Position numbers and translations under genes: made by a program
Notes under the pieces: generated by a model
Database searches by the model: none
Seen by the model: the letters and a program-made list of their open reading frames with translations, nothing else
What the model was told of the DNA's origin: nothing
Origin: Halomonas sp. ALS9
Lineage (GTDB): Bacteria; Pseudomonadota; Gammaproteobacteria; Pseudomonadales; Halomonadaceae
Assembly: GCF_001651035.1 (NCBI RefSeq)
Contig: NZ_LXRG01000087.1
Coordinates: 1 to 64,000 of the forward strand
DNA: 64,000 nucleotides
Direction: 5' to 3'
Shown: piece after piece, positions 36,734 to 46,950 of the stretch
Layout of the letters: each line of letters starts with the position of its first letter
How positions within the stretch are numbered: position 1 is the first letter of the stretch

Positions 36734-37198
36734 TTAGGCCACCTCTAATTGCTGGGCAACGATCCACTCTTCCACCCAGGGAACAGCAGCATCGTCGGCC
36801 ATAAAGGTTTCCATGGCATCAACCTCTAGGCGCTCGCCTAATCGAGTCGCGCCATGATCCACCAACAATTCATCAAGCGCCCGGCCTGCGCCACAAAAGG
36901 TATCGCCGTAAGAGCTGTCACCCAGCGCGATGAGCCCATAACGAAGCGAAGTAAGCGTGGGGCTTTTCTCGCGCAAATTACGCACAAAGGGTACAAAACT
37001 GCCGGGAAAATCACCGCTGCCCGTGGTCGACACACAAAATAGCACCAAATCAGCATCACCACCGACAATATCATCGACAGAGGGCTGCTCATGAATAGTT
37101 ACAGCGTAACCTGCCTGTTCAAATAGTGGCTTCACCTGTTCTGCCACGTCTAGGGCACCGCCATACATAGTACCCACCAAAATATTCAGCTTCGGCAT
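36734..37198 (-). CDS. mioC: flavodoxin-like FMN protein, MioC type
   Basis: I start at the ATG at 37198, five bases after GGGGAG, rather than the GTG two codons earlier. The 154-residue protein has the FMN phosphate loop in GTMYGGALDVAEQV (about 7-15), and the aromatic-ring regions VSTTGSGDFPGSF and GDSSYGDTFCGAG of short-chain flavodoxins. MioC proteins support biotin synthase and other radical enzymes as electron donors. The symbol is by family similarity only. Confidence 0.78.
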   Translation of the reverse strand: MPKLNILVGTMYGGALDVAEQVKPLFEQAGYAVTIHEQPSVDDIVGGDADLVLFCVSTTGSGDFPGSFVPFVRNLREKSPTLTSLRYGLIALGDSSYGDTFCGAGRALDELLVDHGATRLGERLEVDAMETFMADDAAVPWVEEWIVAQQLEVA

Positions 37199-37341
37199 CG
37201 TCACTCCCCTGTCAAAGTGTCACAGTGCCAACCGTCAAGTCGACAAATACCCGATGAATTTGCTCAAATATTAACATGACTGGTTAGAATGAGACACATC
37301 ACCTGCAACGGGTGATTCACATACAGCACACAGGAGTGGCT

Positions 37342-37548
37342 ATGCAGCAAACCTTCGAGACCTGGATCACCCCACTAATGATTGGCGGTCTTATCATCTT
37401 TATGTGCTTTATTATCTGGGACTTGGCCAAAAAATCGAACGCAGGCAAATTTGGCACCATCATGCTGTTTGTGGTGCTAGGCGCTGGCATGCTGGGCTAC
37501 GTCATTAAAGTGGTGATTACTTGGCTGATTGAAGGCGGTGGCATTTAA
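37342..37548 (+). CDS. small membrane protein, DUF2788-like
   Basis: The 68-residue protein starts at the ATG at 37342, preceded by CAGGAG. It has two membrane spans (about 10-27 and 37-60) separated by the polar loop DLAKKSNAGKFGT, which I recognise from the DUF2788 family. Function is unknown. It stands alone on the forward strand between two leftward genes and is followed by its own terminator. Confidence 0.8.
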   Translation: MQQTFETWITPLMIGGLIIFMCFIIWDLAKKSNAGKFGTIMLFVVLGAGMLGYVIKVVITWLIEGGGI

Positions 37549-37617
37549 TAGGCACCGCAGCCGATCATTACAAAGGCGTCTTCATCATCCCCCACCGTAA
37601 CGCCGACCACAAATAGG

Positions 37618-37644
37618 AAAGGAGCGCCCGAAGGCACTCCTTTT
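37618..37644 (+). terminator. intrinsic terminator after the DUF2788-like gene
   Basis: AAAGGAGCGCC and GGCACTCCTTT pair with one mismatch around CGAA and end in TTTT. A-rich sequence on the other flank could let it act on the ihfA transcript too. Confidence 0.8.
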
Positions 37645-37732
37645 AAAGGACATACGTCTTATTAAGCTTGAGATTTAGAGCCTACGAACGCAGCCAAGCC
37701 CTTCAGAGTAGATCCCCACATAGACCAAAAGA

Positions 37733-38032
37733 CTACTCACCACCTACATAGTGCTCAACCTGCTGTTTGAGCTTTTGGCCCGGGCGAAACGTCACGACTC
37801 GACGAGCAGAAATAGGAATTTCTTCCCCGGTTTTGGGGTTCCTTCCTGGTCGCTCGCGCTTATCACGCAGATCAAAGTTACCAAACCCCGACAGTTTAAC
37901 CTGTTCGTTTTCACGCAGGCAGGCTCGAATCTCTTCAAAAAAAGCTTCGACCATGGCCTTCGCTTCTCGTTTAGACAACGCTAGCTCCGCATGCAAATGT
38001 TCAGCTAGCTCTGCTTTGGTCAACGCACCCAT
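37733..38032 (-). CDS. ihfA: integration host factor subunit alpha
   Basis: Starting at the ATG at 38032 behind AAGGAG, the 99-residue protein opens [20 protein letters not shown] and has the arm [20 protein letters not shown] of the HU/IHF fold; [25 protein letters not shown] fits IHF alpha rather than HU. It bends DNA at specific sites together with IHF beta. The position after pheT is the same as in E. coli. Confidence 0.94.
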   Translation of the reverse strand: MGALTKAELAEHLHAELALSKREAKAMVEAFFEEIRACLRENEQVKLSGFGNFDLRDKRERPGRNPKTGEEIPISARRVVTFRPGQKLKQQVEHYVGGE

Positions 38033-38169
38033 AAGGCTTCTCCTTATCCTTGCAGCAAACACAGCAACAAACGCCCTGTAGCAAACTTACAGTGGCAAAC
38101 GCATTGCCAAGAACGTGATAAGCATCGTGACGTGGCCCAGGTACGTAGGTACCTATTAAAGCTACTTAC

Positions 38170-40551
38170 CTAGCCGCGCAGCTCCGCATCGAGCTTGACA
38201 CGCACTTGTGTCACAATTGAATCGACCAACTGATTGATTTCCTCGTCGTTTAGCGTGCGCGATGGATGCTGCCAGGTCAAGCCCAATGCAATACTCTTGC
38301 ACCCTTCGGCGACACCTTTACCGGCATAGGCATCAAAAAGCTTAATATCTTGCAGGTATTCGCCCGCTTGCTGCTTGGCACAATCTAGTAGCGCCTGCAC
38401 CGGTGTCGCTTCCTTGAGTATAAACGCCAAATCACGCCGCACCTCAGGAAAACGTGATAGTGGTTCAAAAGCGGGAATCCGGCCTTTGCTGAGCGCATCC
38501 AGGCGCACTTCAAACAATACGGCATCCATTTTTAAGCCGAGCGTTGCACGTACCTGCGGGTGCAAAGTCCCGATCCAACCCGCAGGCTCTCCATGGTGCA
38601 GCAGCTGCGCACTTTGACCAGGATGAAGCGCTGTATGCTCAGCAGGCTCAAAACGCCATGCGTCAGCGTTACCACCCAAGACCAGGAGGCTTTCCAAATC
38701 GCCTTTTAGGTCATAGAAATCTACCCGATCTTTCGCATCACTCCAGCCCTCGGCTTCCCGTGGGCCACATACCAGGGCGCCGAGCATCGGCACTTGTGAC
38801 AGCGCATCCAGCTCACCGTTAAAGACCAGACCGGTTTCAAACAGTCGCACACGGGTTTGCTGGCGGTTAAGGTTGTACTCCATGGCACGTACCAAGCCGG
38901 GAAACAGGCTAGCGCGCATCACCGATAGATCAGCCGAGATCGGGTTAGCGAGCGCAGGGCTTACGGCATCAGGCAAAATGGCCGCCTGTAGCTCGGGCGC
39001 CACAAAACTGTAGGTAATCGCTTCCTGAAAACCGCGCGCAACCATCTGACGGCGCAGCCGTGCCTGAGTGAGCGTTGCCTCGTCTGCGGAGCGCAGTGCT
39101 AAGCGCGCCGCAGGACGTCGTACCGGTAAATTATTGTAGCCATGGATACGCGCCACTTCTTCGATAAGATCCTCTTCGATAGCTAGATCAAAACGCCAGC
39201 TTGGCGCGGTGACTGCCCAACCGGTATCCTGCACGCGGACATCAAGCCCTAGGCGCTGCAAGATATCGGTCACATCATCGCTATCGAGTGCTTTTGATAG
39301 CGCCTGTTCTAAACGCGCACTGCGCAAGAGAATCGCGCGCTCTGCGGGCATATGCTCAACACTTTGTGTTTCAACAACAGGCCCAGCCTGACCGCCACAG
39401 ATCTCAATCAAAAGCTGCGTGGCCCGCTCGACGGCAACTGGCGTCAACTGCGGATCAACACCGCGCTCAAAACGGTGTGATGCATCAGTGTGCAACCCGT
39501 AGGAACGCGCTTGACCAGCAATGGCAAGCGGGGTAAAGAAGGCTGATTCAAGGAAAATAGTCTGGGTATTTTGATTAACGCCGGAGTTTTCCCCCCCCAT
39601 CACCCCTGCCATGGCTAGCGGACCGGAATGATCGGCGATCACCAGCGTCTCAGGACGCAGCGCCACGTCATTACCATCAAGCAGCGTTAGCTTCTCGCCT
39701 GGCTTGGCCATGCGCACAACCATGCCCCCTTGCAGGTTGTCACGATCAAAGGCGTGCATCGGCTGGCCTAATTCCAGCATGACGTAGTTGGTAATATCCA
39801 CGACTGGGTCAATAGAGCGCACGCCACTGCGGCGCAAGCGCTCTACCATCCACAGCGGTGTTTCGGCCTTAACATTGACACCCTTGATTACGCGGCCAAT
39901 ATAGCGAGGGCACTGCTCGGGCGCCTCAATACTAACCGTGAAGCTATCCTCAATGGTAGCCTCCACCGGCGCTATTGCCGGCCCATTAACCGGCAAACGG
40001 TTGAGCACACCGACTTCACGCGCCATCCCTGCAATACTTAGGCAATCGCCACGATTAGGCGTCAGATCGACCTCAATGGTCATGTCATTAAGGTGCATGA
40101 ACTCTCGGAAATCGACCCCCACTGGCGCTGAAGCCGACAGCACCAGAATGCCCGGCGATGTCTCCTCTTCAAGCCCCAACTCGGAGGCTGAACAGATCAT
40201 CCCCCGCGATTCAACGCCGCGCAGCTTGGCTTTTTTGATCTTGAAGTCACCCGGCAGCACACCACCCACCTGGGCAAAGGGTACTTTCTGGCCAACATCG
40301 ACATTGGGCGCCCCGCAAACAACCTGAACCGGTTCGCCACTACCGTCATTAACGGTGCAGACATTGAGCTTGTCTGCATCAGGGTGCTTCTCTTTACTCA
40401 GCACCTCAGCTACCACCACGCCGCTAAAGGCGGCGGCTACCGCCTCAACAGCGTCGACTTCCAAGCCCGCCATGGTGATCTGGTCGGCCATTGCCTGCGT
40501 TTCAAGCTGCGGGGAAACCCACTCACGCAGCCACTGTTCTGAAAATTTCAT
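38170..40551 (-). CDS. pheT: phenylalanyl-tRNA synthetase beta subunit
   Basis: The 793-residue protein has the expected length and domain order: N-terminal EMAP-like tRNA-binding domain (KHPDADKLNVCTVN), B3/B4 editing domain, B5 domains, the core catalytic-like region and a C-terminal anticodon-binding ferredoxin fold (SRFPEVRRDLAFIL). It forms the alpha2-beta2 enzyme with PheS, encoded 26 bases upstream. Confidence 0.96.
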   Translation of the reverse strand: MKFSEQWLREWVSPQLETQAMADQITMAGLEVDAVEAVAAAFSGVVVAEVLSKEKHPDADKLNVCTVNDGSGEPVQVVCGAPNVDVGQKVPFAQVGGVLPGDFKIKKAKLRGVESRGMICSASELGLEEETSPGILVLSASAPVGVDFREFMHLNDMTIEVDLTPNRGDCLSIAGMAREVGVLNRLPVNGPAIAPVEATIEDSFTVSIEAPEQCPRYIGRVIKGVNVKAETPLWMVERLRRSGVRSIDPVVDITNYVMLELGQPMHAFDRDNLQGGMVVRMAKPGEKLTLLDGNDVALRPETLVIADHSGPLAMAGVMGGENSGVNQNTQTIFLESAFFTPLAIAGQARSYGLHTDASHRFERGVDPQLTPVAVERATQLLIEICGGQAGPVVETQSVEHMPAERAILLRSARLEQALSKALDSDDVTDILQRLGLDVRVQDTGWAVTAPSWRFDLAIEEDLIEEVARIHGYNNLPVRRPAARLALRSADEATLTQARLRRQMVARGFQEAITYSFVAPELQAAILPDAVSPALANPISADLSVMRASLFPGLVRAMEYNLNRQQTRVRLFETGLVFNGELDALSQVPMLGALVCGPREAEGWSDAKDRVDFYDLKGDLESLLVLGGNADAWRFEPAEHTALHPGQSAQLLHHGEPAGWIGTLHPQVRATLGLKMDAVLFEVRLDALSKGRIPAFEPLSRFPEVRRDLAFILKEATPVQALLDCAKQQAGEYLQDIKLFDAYAGKGVAEGCKSIALGLTWQHPSRTLNDEEINQLVDSIVTQVRVKLDAELRG

Positions 40552-40577
40552 GGTTGATCCTGTATTCGGCGGCGGTC

Positions 40578-41612
<1,035 letters not shown>

Positions 41613-41659
41613 TTAAGCGGTGTCCATCCGTGAAGATGGCGTGGCACGTTGAAGGTGAC

Positions 41660-41694
41660 AAAAAAACAGGGGAAGAGCGGCTGCTCTTCCCCTG
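41660..41694 (-). terminator. strong intrinsic terminator or attenuator between rplT and pheS
   Basis: On the reverse strand CAGGGGAAGAGC and GCTCTTCCCCTG form a perfect twelve-pair stem with a four-base loop followed by seven T residues. It lies 62 bases after the rplT stop and only 62 bases before the pheS start. It could simply end the infC-rpmI-rplT transcript or act as an attenuator for pheST; no Phe-rich leader peptide is visible. Confidence 0.93.
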
Positions 41695-41756
41695 GATGGG
41701 TCACTCTGAAATGACCTCAGGCACGTTGCACGGGCAAAAGCCCAGTACAAACTACC

Positions 41757-42110
41757 TTATTGGGCAGCCTTGGCTTTTTCCACGATGGCAGCAAATGCAG
41801 CCTTCTCGTGTACCGCCAAATCGGCCAATACTTTACGGTCGATTTCAATACCGGCTTTCTTAAGACCGCCTACAAAACGGCTGTAAGACATGCCGTTTAC
41901 GCGCGCACCAGCGTTAATACGCTGGATCCAAAGCGCGCGGAACTGGCGCTTACGGTTGCGACGGTCACGGTAGGCGTACTGGCCCGCTTTGATAACGGCT
42001 TGCTTGGCAACGCGGAAAACACGCGAACGGGCACCGTAGTAACCTTTGGCAAGCTTCAATACTTTTTTATGGCGACGACGCGCTACTACGCCACGTTTAA
42101 CTCGAGTCAT
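41757..42110 (-). CDS. rplT: 50S ribosomal protein L20
   Basis: The 117-residue basic protein opens [20 protein letters not shown] and has the [26 protein letters not shown] core of L20 (in parts). L20 binds 23S rRNA early in assembly and in E. coli represses its own operon. It follows rpmI by 64 bases. Confidence 0.97.
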   Translation of the reverse strand: MTRVKRGVVARRRHKKVLKLAKGYYGARSRVFRVAKQAVIKAGQYAYRDRRNRKRQFRALWIQRINAGARVNGMSYSRFVGGLKKAGIEIDRKVLADLAVHEKAAFAAIVEKAKAAQ

Positions 42111-42174
42111 AACACACTCCTGACTTTAAGGCTGAGGCAAAAAAATTGTGCACTCAGAAAAACGAAAACCCGAC

Positions 42175-42369
42175 TTATAGATTCGGCAGCATACGCTGGA
42201 TGAGCGCTTTATCAGACGCGTGGATCTGCTTCATTCCACGCAGTTGACGCTTACGCTTGGTCGATTTCTTGGTCAAGATGTGGCTACGGTGAGACTGCTT
42301 GTGCTTAAAGCCATTAGCAGTCTTCTTGAAGCGCTTGGCAGCGCCGCTGTTGCTTTTGATTTTCGGCAT
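42175..42369 (-). CDS. rpmI: 50S ribosomal protein L35
   Basis: The 64-residue protein, [20 protein letters not shown] onward with [20 protein letters not shown], is a typical L35. It sits between infC and rplT. A hairpin in the preceding spacer may be the L20 control site. Confidence 0.97.
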   Translation of the reverse strand: MPKIKSNSGAAKRFKKTANGFKHKQSHRSHILTKKSTKRKRQLRGMKQIHASDKALIQRMLPNL

Positions 42370-42405
42370 GAGGAAAACTCCGCTCGATATTTTTTAGAAA
42401 ACCCA

Positions 42406-42433
42406 GGGCCGACCACCGGTTTAACGGTGGCCC
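42406..42433 (-). other. hairpin in the infC-rpmI spacer, candidate L20 autoregulatory element
   Basis: The transcript can pair GGGCCACC with GGTCGGCCC, eight pairs with one bulged C, enclosing a loop containing the rest of CCGGTTTAACGG. It lies 37 bases before the rpmI start. E. coli L20 represses rpmI-rplT through structures in this region, but I cannot show that this hairpin mimics the rRNA site. Confidence 0.4.
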
Positions 42434-42451
42434 GTTGACATCGCCATTGGA

Positions 42452-42991
42452 TCACTTCTTCTTCGGGGCAATAATCATGATCATCTGGCGGCCTTCCATT
42501 TTCGGAAAGGCCTCTACCACTCCGATCTCTTCCAGGTCTGCCGCGATCCTTTCCATCAGTTTTCGGCCGATATCTTGGTGCGCCATTTCACGACCACGGA
42601 AGCGCAGTGTGACTTTGCCCTTGTCACCACCTTCCAAAAAGCGCGTCAGGTTTTTAAGCTTGACCTGATAATCGCCCTCATCGGTGCCAGGACGGAATTT
42701 AACTTCCTTAACCTGGATTTGCTTCTGCTTCTTCTTTTGAGCCGCTTTCTGCTTCTTGGTCTCAAAAACGAACTTGCCGTAGTCCATGATCTTACAGACA
42801 ATGGGGTCGGCATTCGAAATTTGCACGAGATCTAAGCTCTCAGATTCAGCACGCTCTAGCGCTTCGGTGGTGGGCACAACACCCAACTGCTCACCGTCGC
42901 TACCAATAAGACGTACTTCTTCTTCGACAATTCGCTCGTTCATTGGTGGGCGTTTGTCTGCTGGACGCCCGCGCTGGTTGCTTCTCTTGAT
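42452..42991 (-). CDS. infC: translation initiation factor IF-3 with AUC start codon
   Basis: The first ATG in frame (42943) would remove 16 conserved residues. Reading upstream gives [16 protein letters not shown], typical of IF-3 N-termini, beginning at an ATC codon at 42991 that follows TAAGGAGA by eight bases. This gives 179 residues, the E. coli length. Near-cognate AUU/AUC starts are the known basis of infC autocontrol: IF-3 rejects its own start codon. The ribosome site overlaps the thrS stop. The protein has the N-domain ([15 protein letters not shown]) and C-domain ([14 protein letters not shown]). Confidence 0.93.
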   Translation of the reverse strand: MKRSNQRGRPADKRPPMNERIVEEEVRLIGSDGEQLGVVPTTEALERAESESLDLVQISNADPIVCKIMDYGKFVFETKKQKAAQKKKQKQIQVKEVKFRPGTDEGDYQVKLKNLTRFLEGGDKGKVTLRFRGREMAHQDIGRKLMERIAADLEEIGVVEAFPKMEGRQMIMIIAPKKK

Positions 42992-43003
42992 CGTTCCGTC
43001 TCC

Positions 43004-44926
43004 TTAGGCAATTGACGATGTCGCCAGGGCTGCTCTCTCGGCAGTATGGCGTTCAATAAATTCATTGACCGTCATTGTACCGAGGTTTTCGCCGCTGCGT
43101 GTTCGCACGGCCAGTGAGTCAGCTTCGACTTCCTTATCTCCCACCACAAGGAGATAGGGAACTTTCTGTAACGTATGCTCACGAATTTTAAAGCCGATCT
43201 TCTCGTTCCTCAAGTCCGCTTTAACACGCAAGCCACTTTTTTGCAGGCGTTTCTCCAAATCAAGCGCATATTCGCGCTGTGAATCGGTGATAGTCATGAC
43301 AACCGCCTGCTGTGGCGACAGCCATAATGGCATAGCGCCCGCATAATGCTCAATCAGAATCCCCAAGAAACGCTCGAAGGAGCCTAAAATCGCGCGGTGA
43401 AGCATCACCGGGGTCTTCCGTACGCCATCTTCATCAACGTACTGAGCCCCTAAACGCCCTGGCAAGTTAAAATCGAGCTGTAGCGTACCACACTGCCAGA
43501 CACGATTCAGACAATCGCGTAGAGCAAATTCAATTTTAGGGCCATAAAAAGCCCCCTCACCCGGCTGGAGATCCCACGCCAGGCCCGTCGCATTCAATGC
43601 AGCCTCAAGCCCTTGCTCGGCCTGATCCCACATTTCTGCCTCGCCTAAAAAGTCTTCCGGGCGCGTTGAAAGCTTCAGTTCAACATCTTCAAAACCAAGC
43701 GTCTTATAAACTTGCAGCGTGAGCGCTATAAAATCTTCCGCTTCAGCTTGGATCTGGCCTTCAGTACAGAAAATATGCGCATCATCTTGGGTAAAGCCGC
43801 GCACGCGCATCAGACCATGCAGCGAACCAGAAGGCTCATTACGGTGGCAACTGCCGAACTCGGCCAGACGCAGCGGCAAGTCACGGTAGCTTTTCAGGCC
43901 CTGGTTAAACACTTGCACATGGCAAGGGCAGTTCATCGGCTTGACCGCGTATTCGCGCTTCTCAGACTCGGTGGTAAACATCAGCTCACTGTAATGCCCC
44001 CAGTGCCCGGATTTTTTCCACAAAGAGAGGTCAACCACCTGGGGCGTTTTGATTTCCTGGTAGCCATGTTCGCGCTGAATGTTGCGCATGTACTCTTCCA
44101 AGGCCTGGTACATTGTCCAGCCATTGGGATGCCAAAACACCATGCCCGGCGCTTCTTCCTGAATATGGAATAAGTCCATTTTGCGGGCGAGTTTACGGTG
44201 ATCACGTTTTTCAGCTTCTTCAAGACGCTTGAGATACGCTTTAAGCTGTTTTTTATCGCCCCAAGCGGTGCCGTAGATGCGCGTTAGCATGGTGTTTGCA
44301 GCGTCGCCACGCCAATAGGCACCGGCTAGCTTAGTCAGTTTGAAGGCCTTTAAATGGCGGGTATTCGGCACATGCGGCCCACGGCACATGTCGGTGTACT
44401 CTTCGTGATGATAAAGCCGGATCTTCGCATCATCGGGAATGTCGCGAACGATTTCCTGCTTATAGGGTTCATCACGGTGCAAGAAGGTCAGCATTGCCTG
44501 ATCGCGATTGACGTATTCGCGTACTACGTCGTACTCGCGCTCAATCAGTGACAGCATACGCTTTTCTATCGCTTCCAGATCCTCTGGAGTAACAGATTGA
44601 CCGAACTCAATATCGTAGTAAAAACCGTCATCAATGACCGGCCCGATCGCCATTTTGGCCTCGGGGTACATCTGTTTGACCGCATGACCAATGAGATGAG
44701 CACAGGAGTGACGGATAATTTCCAGCCCCTCCTCGTCACGGGCTGTAATAATGGCCACTTTCGCGTCTTGCTCAATCAGATCAGCGGCATCGACCAGCAC
44801 ACCATCGATTTTCCCAGCAATGCACGCCTTGGCCAAACCAGGGCCAATGGATTCTGCAAGCTGCATAATGGTCAGTGGTGCTTCGAACGTTCTTTGACTG
44901 CCGTCGGGCAGAGTAACAATAGGCAT
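43004..44926 (-). CDS. thrS: threonyl-tRNA synthetase
   Basis: The 640-residue class II synthetase has an N-terminal TGS domain ([15 protein letters not shown]), the editing domain with [13 protein letters not shown], and a catalytic core with [10 protein letters not shown] (zinc Cys), [15 protein letters not shown] (motif 2) and motif 3 with [19 protein letters not shown], ending in an anticodon-binding domain. It lies 12 bases upstream of infC. Its leader carries a hairpin resembling the tRNA-Thr anticodon arm, implying translational autoregulation as in E. coli. Confidence 0.97.
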   Translation of the reverse strand: MPIVTLPDGSQRTFEAPLTIMQLAESIGPGLAKACIAGKIDGVLVDAADLIEQDAKVAIITARDEEGLEIIRHSCAHLIGHAVKQMYPEAKMAIGPVIDDGFYYDIEFGQSVTPEDLEAIEKRMLSLIEREYDVVREYVNRDQAMLTFLHRDEPYKQEIVRDIPDDAKIRLYHHEEYTDMCRGPHVPNTRHLKAFKLTKLAGAYWRGDAANTMLTRIYGTAWGDKKQLKAYLKRLEEAEKRDHRKLARKMDLFHIQEEAPGMVFWHPNGWTMYQALEEYMRNIQREHGYQEIKTPQVVDLSLWKKSGHWGHYSELMFTTESEKREYAVKPMNCPCHVQVFNQGLKSYRDLPLRLAEFGSCHRNEPSGSLHGLMRVRGFTQDDAHIFCTEGQIQAEAEDFIALTLQVYKTLGFEDVELKLSTRPEDFLGEAEMWDQAEQGLEAALNATGLAWDLQPGEGAFYGPKIEFALRDCLNRVWQCGTLQLDFNLPGRLGAQYVDEDGVRKTPVMLHRAILGSFERFLGILIEHYAGAMPLWLSPQQAVVMTITDSQREYALDLEKRLQKSGLRVKADLRNEKIGFKIREHTLQKVPYLLVVGDKEVEADSLAVRTRSGENLGTMTVNEFIERHTAERAALATSSIA

Positions 44927-44947
44927 TCAGGTTCCTTGAGCGCAGTG

Positions 44948-44968
44948 GTGATCCATACCAAGGATCAC
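44948..44968 (-). promoter_or_regulatory. thrS leader hairpin mimicking the tRNA-Thr(GGU) anticodon arm
   Basis: On the transcribed strand GTGATCC pairs perfectly with GGATCAC around the seven-base loop TTGGTAT. Read as an anticodon loop this is U33, GGU at 34-36 and A37; GGU is a threonine anticodon. It ends 21 bases before the ATG, with AAGGAA between. In E. coli ThrRS binds a similar arm in its operator and blocks the ribosome. The match of loop size, U33 and anticodon is direct; function is inferred. Confidence 0.75.
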
Positions 44969-45055
44969 ATTTCGCTATCAATGGTCTTGGGAGGTGCAAA
45001 ATATACCGCTATAAAACAGCGGCAAGCCTAGCAGACTTACCTGCCGCTTAAAATA

Positions 45056-45083
45056 AAAACGGGAGGCATGAGCCTCCCGTTTC
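45056..45083 (-). terminator. intrinsic terminator of the OmpA-family gene
   Basis: AAACGGGAGGC and GCCTCCCGTTT form a perfect stem around a four-base loop and are followed on the reverse strand by a T-rich tract (TTTTTATTTT). It lies 64 bases after the gene stop and before the thrS promoter region. Confidence 0.93.
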
Positions 45084-45146
45084 TTTACCTGTAGGATGCC
45101 GTTAGCCGTTTAAAGGCAATCAGCAAACCTCAGACGACAAGTGAAC

Positions 45147-46016
45147 TTAGTTCCACTCATCCAGTTCAACGCGACGGTTCTGGAAGCGACCTTCTTCAGT
45201 CTCGTTAGAGGCGATCGGGCGCTCTTCACCGTAGCCAACCGCACGCATGCGGTTAGAGGCTACACCGCGGCTAGCGAGGTAAGTTGCAACAGACTGAGCA
45301 CGCTCTTGTGACAAGTTTTTGTTGTACTCGTCAGAACCACGTGAATCAGTGTGACCTTCGATGCTTACGCGCACATCAGGGTTGCTAACCAAACGCTCAG
45401 CGACACCGTTCAGTACATTCTGAGCGTTAGAAGTCAACTGAGCAGAATCAAACTCGAAGTTAACATCCTGTAAAACAACGCTATCCGGGCAACCCAGGGC
45501 GTTAACTTCTACGCCAGCAGGGGTATTCGGGCACTGATCACGGTAGTCCGGCACGCCGTCGTTATCGGAGTCAAGCGGGCAACCGTTGGCATTAACTTCA
45601 ACGCCAGCAGGTGTGCCTGGGCACTGATCACGGTAGTCCGGTACGCCATCGCCATCAGAATCTAGCGGGCAACCTTGGGCGTCAACAGCAACACCAGCAG
45701 GAACTTCGCCGTAGCTTGGGCACTGTGGTGCAACCGGCTCCGGTGTACGGTCAGCACATAGCAAACCGCCGATAGCAGCACCAGCAGCGGCACCAGTAGC
45801 AGCACCGCTCTCTTCATCAGAACTGCTGCTGGTGGCGTAGCCAATGCTGCCACCGATTAAGCCGCCCGCCAAACCGCACACTGCAGGATGCTGGTACCAG
45901 CTACGGTCACTGCTAGCGCTTGATTGGCCGGAAGGCTGAGAGGCCGAGCTGGCACAGCCAGAGAGGCCAACTACCAGCGCAGAACCGATTAGCAAACCAG
46001 TCGTTGATTTTTTCAT
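45147..46016 (-). CDS. OmpA-family lipoprotein with thrombospondin type 3 repeats
   Basis: The 289-residue protein has a lipoprotein signal (lipobox LSGC, Cys21), a glycine-zipper region (GLAGGLIGGSIGYA, then GAAAGAAIGGLL), calcium-binding-type repeats DSDGDGVPDYRDQCP and DSDNDGVPDYRDQCP in 30-residue units, and a C-terminal OmpA domain (NFEFDSAQL, IEGHTDSRGSDEYNKNLSQERA) that binds peptidoglycan. The two repeats are 90 bases apart and nearly identical in DNA. It is probably an abundant outer-membrane anchor protein. It is monocistronic with a strong terminator. Confidence 0.9.
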   Translation of the reverse strand: MKKSTTGLLIGSALVVGLSGCASSASQPSGQSSASSDRSWYQHPAVCGLAGGLIGGSIGYATSSSSDEESGAATGAAAGAAIGGLLCADRTPEPVAPQCPSYGEVPAGVAVDAQGCPLDSDGDGVPDYRDQCPGTPAGVEVNANGCPLDSDNDGVPDYRDQCPNTPAGVEVNALGCPDSVVLQDVNFEFDSAQLTSNAQNVLNGVAERLVSNPDVRVSIEGHTDSRGSDEYNKNLSQERAQSVATYLASRGVASNRMRAVGYGEERPIASNETEEGRFQNRRVELDEWN

Positions 46017-46350
46017 GCAAGACTCCTTCTTGATCCAATGCTGAAATGGTCATAAGTGACCAAATCTGTCCAATGCTTCTTATTTGCGAGAGCATCCATT
46101 TTTCGCCTGTCCTGCATCGTCAGTTAACGCTCCAAGCTCCCAGTACAAATAGCAACGTACTAATCACCTAGAACCCGATCAATACAAAACGGTGTGCCTA
46201 TCATTAACGCTTAAGCGCGAGAAGGCAACAATGCCAAGATATCAACTTCTTGCCAATACCGACATCCTTCAGCATAGCAAAATTGCCGCGATAGGCATTA
46301 AAAATTAGTTTGTTATACATCTTGTCGGCTCAAACCGCTCAAAATCAAGA
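46017..46350. other. 334-base spacer upstream of the OmpA-family gene
   Basis: I see no gene. It must hold the promoter and leader of the OmpA-family gene. One 15-base stretch, TTCAGCATAGCAAAA at 46268-46282, resembles the repeated operator of the fatty-acid cluster with one arm mismatch, but it may be chance. The sequence is AT-rich around 46300-46320. Confidence 0.5.
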
Positions 46351-46818
46351 TTAATGCAGTGCATTTTTACCTTTGGAGCGCCATTTTAACACTGCTTGTG
46401 CGGCTTCCAACACGTCTTCACGCATCTCATTTTCTGCCATCAGCCGTTCTTTGTCCTCCTGCATGCGCTCTCGGGCGGACAATTGTTGACGAGCTGAATG
46501 GGTATTCAGATGTTGAGTGCGACTATAATGCTCAGCAAATGCTTTAAATTCCGCTCGTTCCGTTAAGCTAGGGTCAATGATTTCAAGAAGTACCTTGCAG
46601 CGCCAAGCACCCTCAGTAATATCAACCTGCTCCTGAACAAGCGCGCTTGCAACATAATCTAGATTTTCTAAGCTGTTTTGCTGAGCGCGAGCATCTTCAT
46701 CGCGCCGGTAAGCTTCTCGACGACTGACTTCTTTACGTAAAGACCATGCGTAGAGGCATAGGCCTATAATCACTGCAATCGCCACGGCCAGTAATACCAG
46801 CGCTACCGTTGAGCTCAT
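46351..46818 (-). CDS. membrane-anchored protein, DUF2489-like
   Basis: Starting at the ATG at 46818 behind AGGAG, the 155-residue protein has one N-terminal membrane span (about 3-24) and a cytoplasmic, charged, mainly helical domain with ENLDYVASALVQEQVDITEGAWRC and RVLLEIIDPSL-like sequence, which I associate with DUF2489. The function is unknown. It has its own 120-base spacers on the left and 334 on the right, so it is probably a single-gene unit. Confidence 0.7.
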   Translation of the reverse strand: MSSTVALVLLAVAIAVIIGLCLYAWSLRKEVSRREAYRRDEDARAQQNSLENLDYVASALVQEQVDITEGAWRCKVLLEIIDPSLTERAEFKAFAEHYSRTQHLNTHSARQQLSARERMQEDKERLMAENEMREDVLEAAQAVLKWRSKGKNALH

Positions 46819-46950
46819 GAAACTCCTCATTAAGCGAATAAATTACTTGACGAAAATTGTACACCCTTATACCACCATTAGGCCAATGGCATCCAGACTT
46901 GTGTTCCATCTAGCTGAATGAGTAGCCCAAGGATCATTTTATGCGCTGCA

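Noticed and set aside
41695..41756. A pheM-like leader peptide before the pheS terminator
   Set aside because: Short frames here (for example a GTG-initiated heptapeptide) contain no run of Phe codons.
44597..45031. Forward-strand open frame of 144 codons across the thrS start
   Set aside because: It spans the thrS coding region and leader on the opposite strand and shows no family features.
46268..46282. TTCAGCATAGCAAAA upstream of the OmpA-family gene as a further member of the operator regulon
   Set aside because: Only one arm fits fully, the gene has no link to acyl-CoA metabolism and a single such match in this much sequence could be chance.
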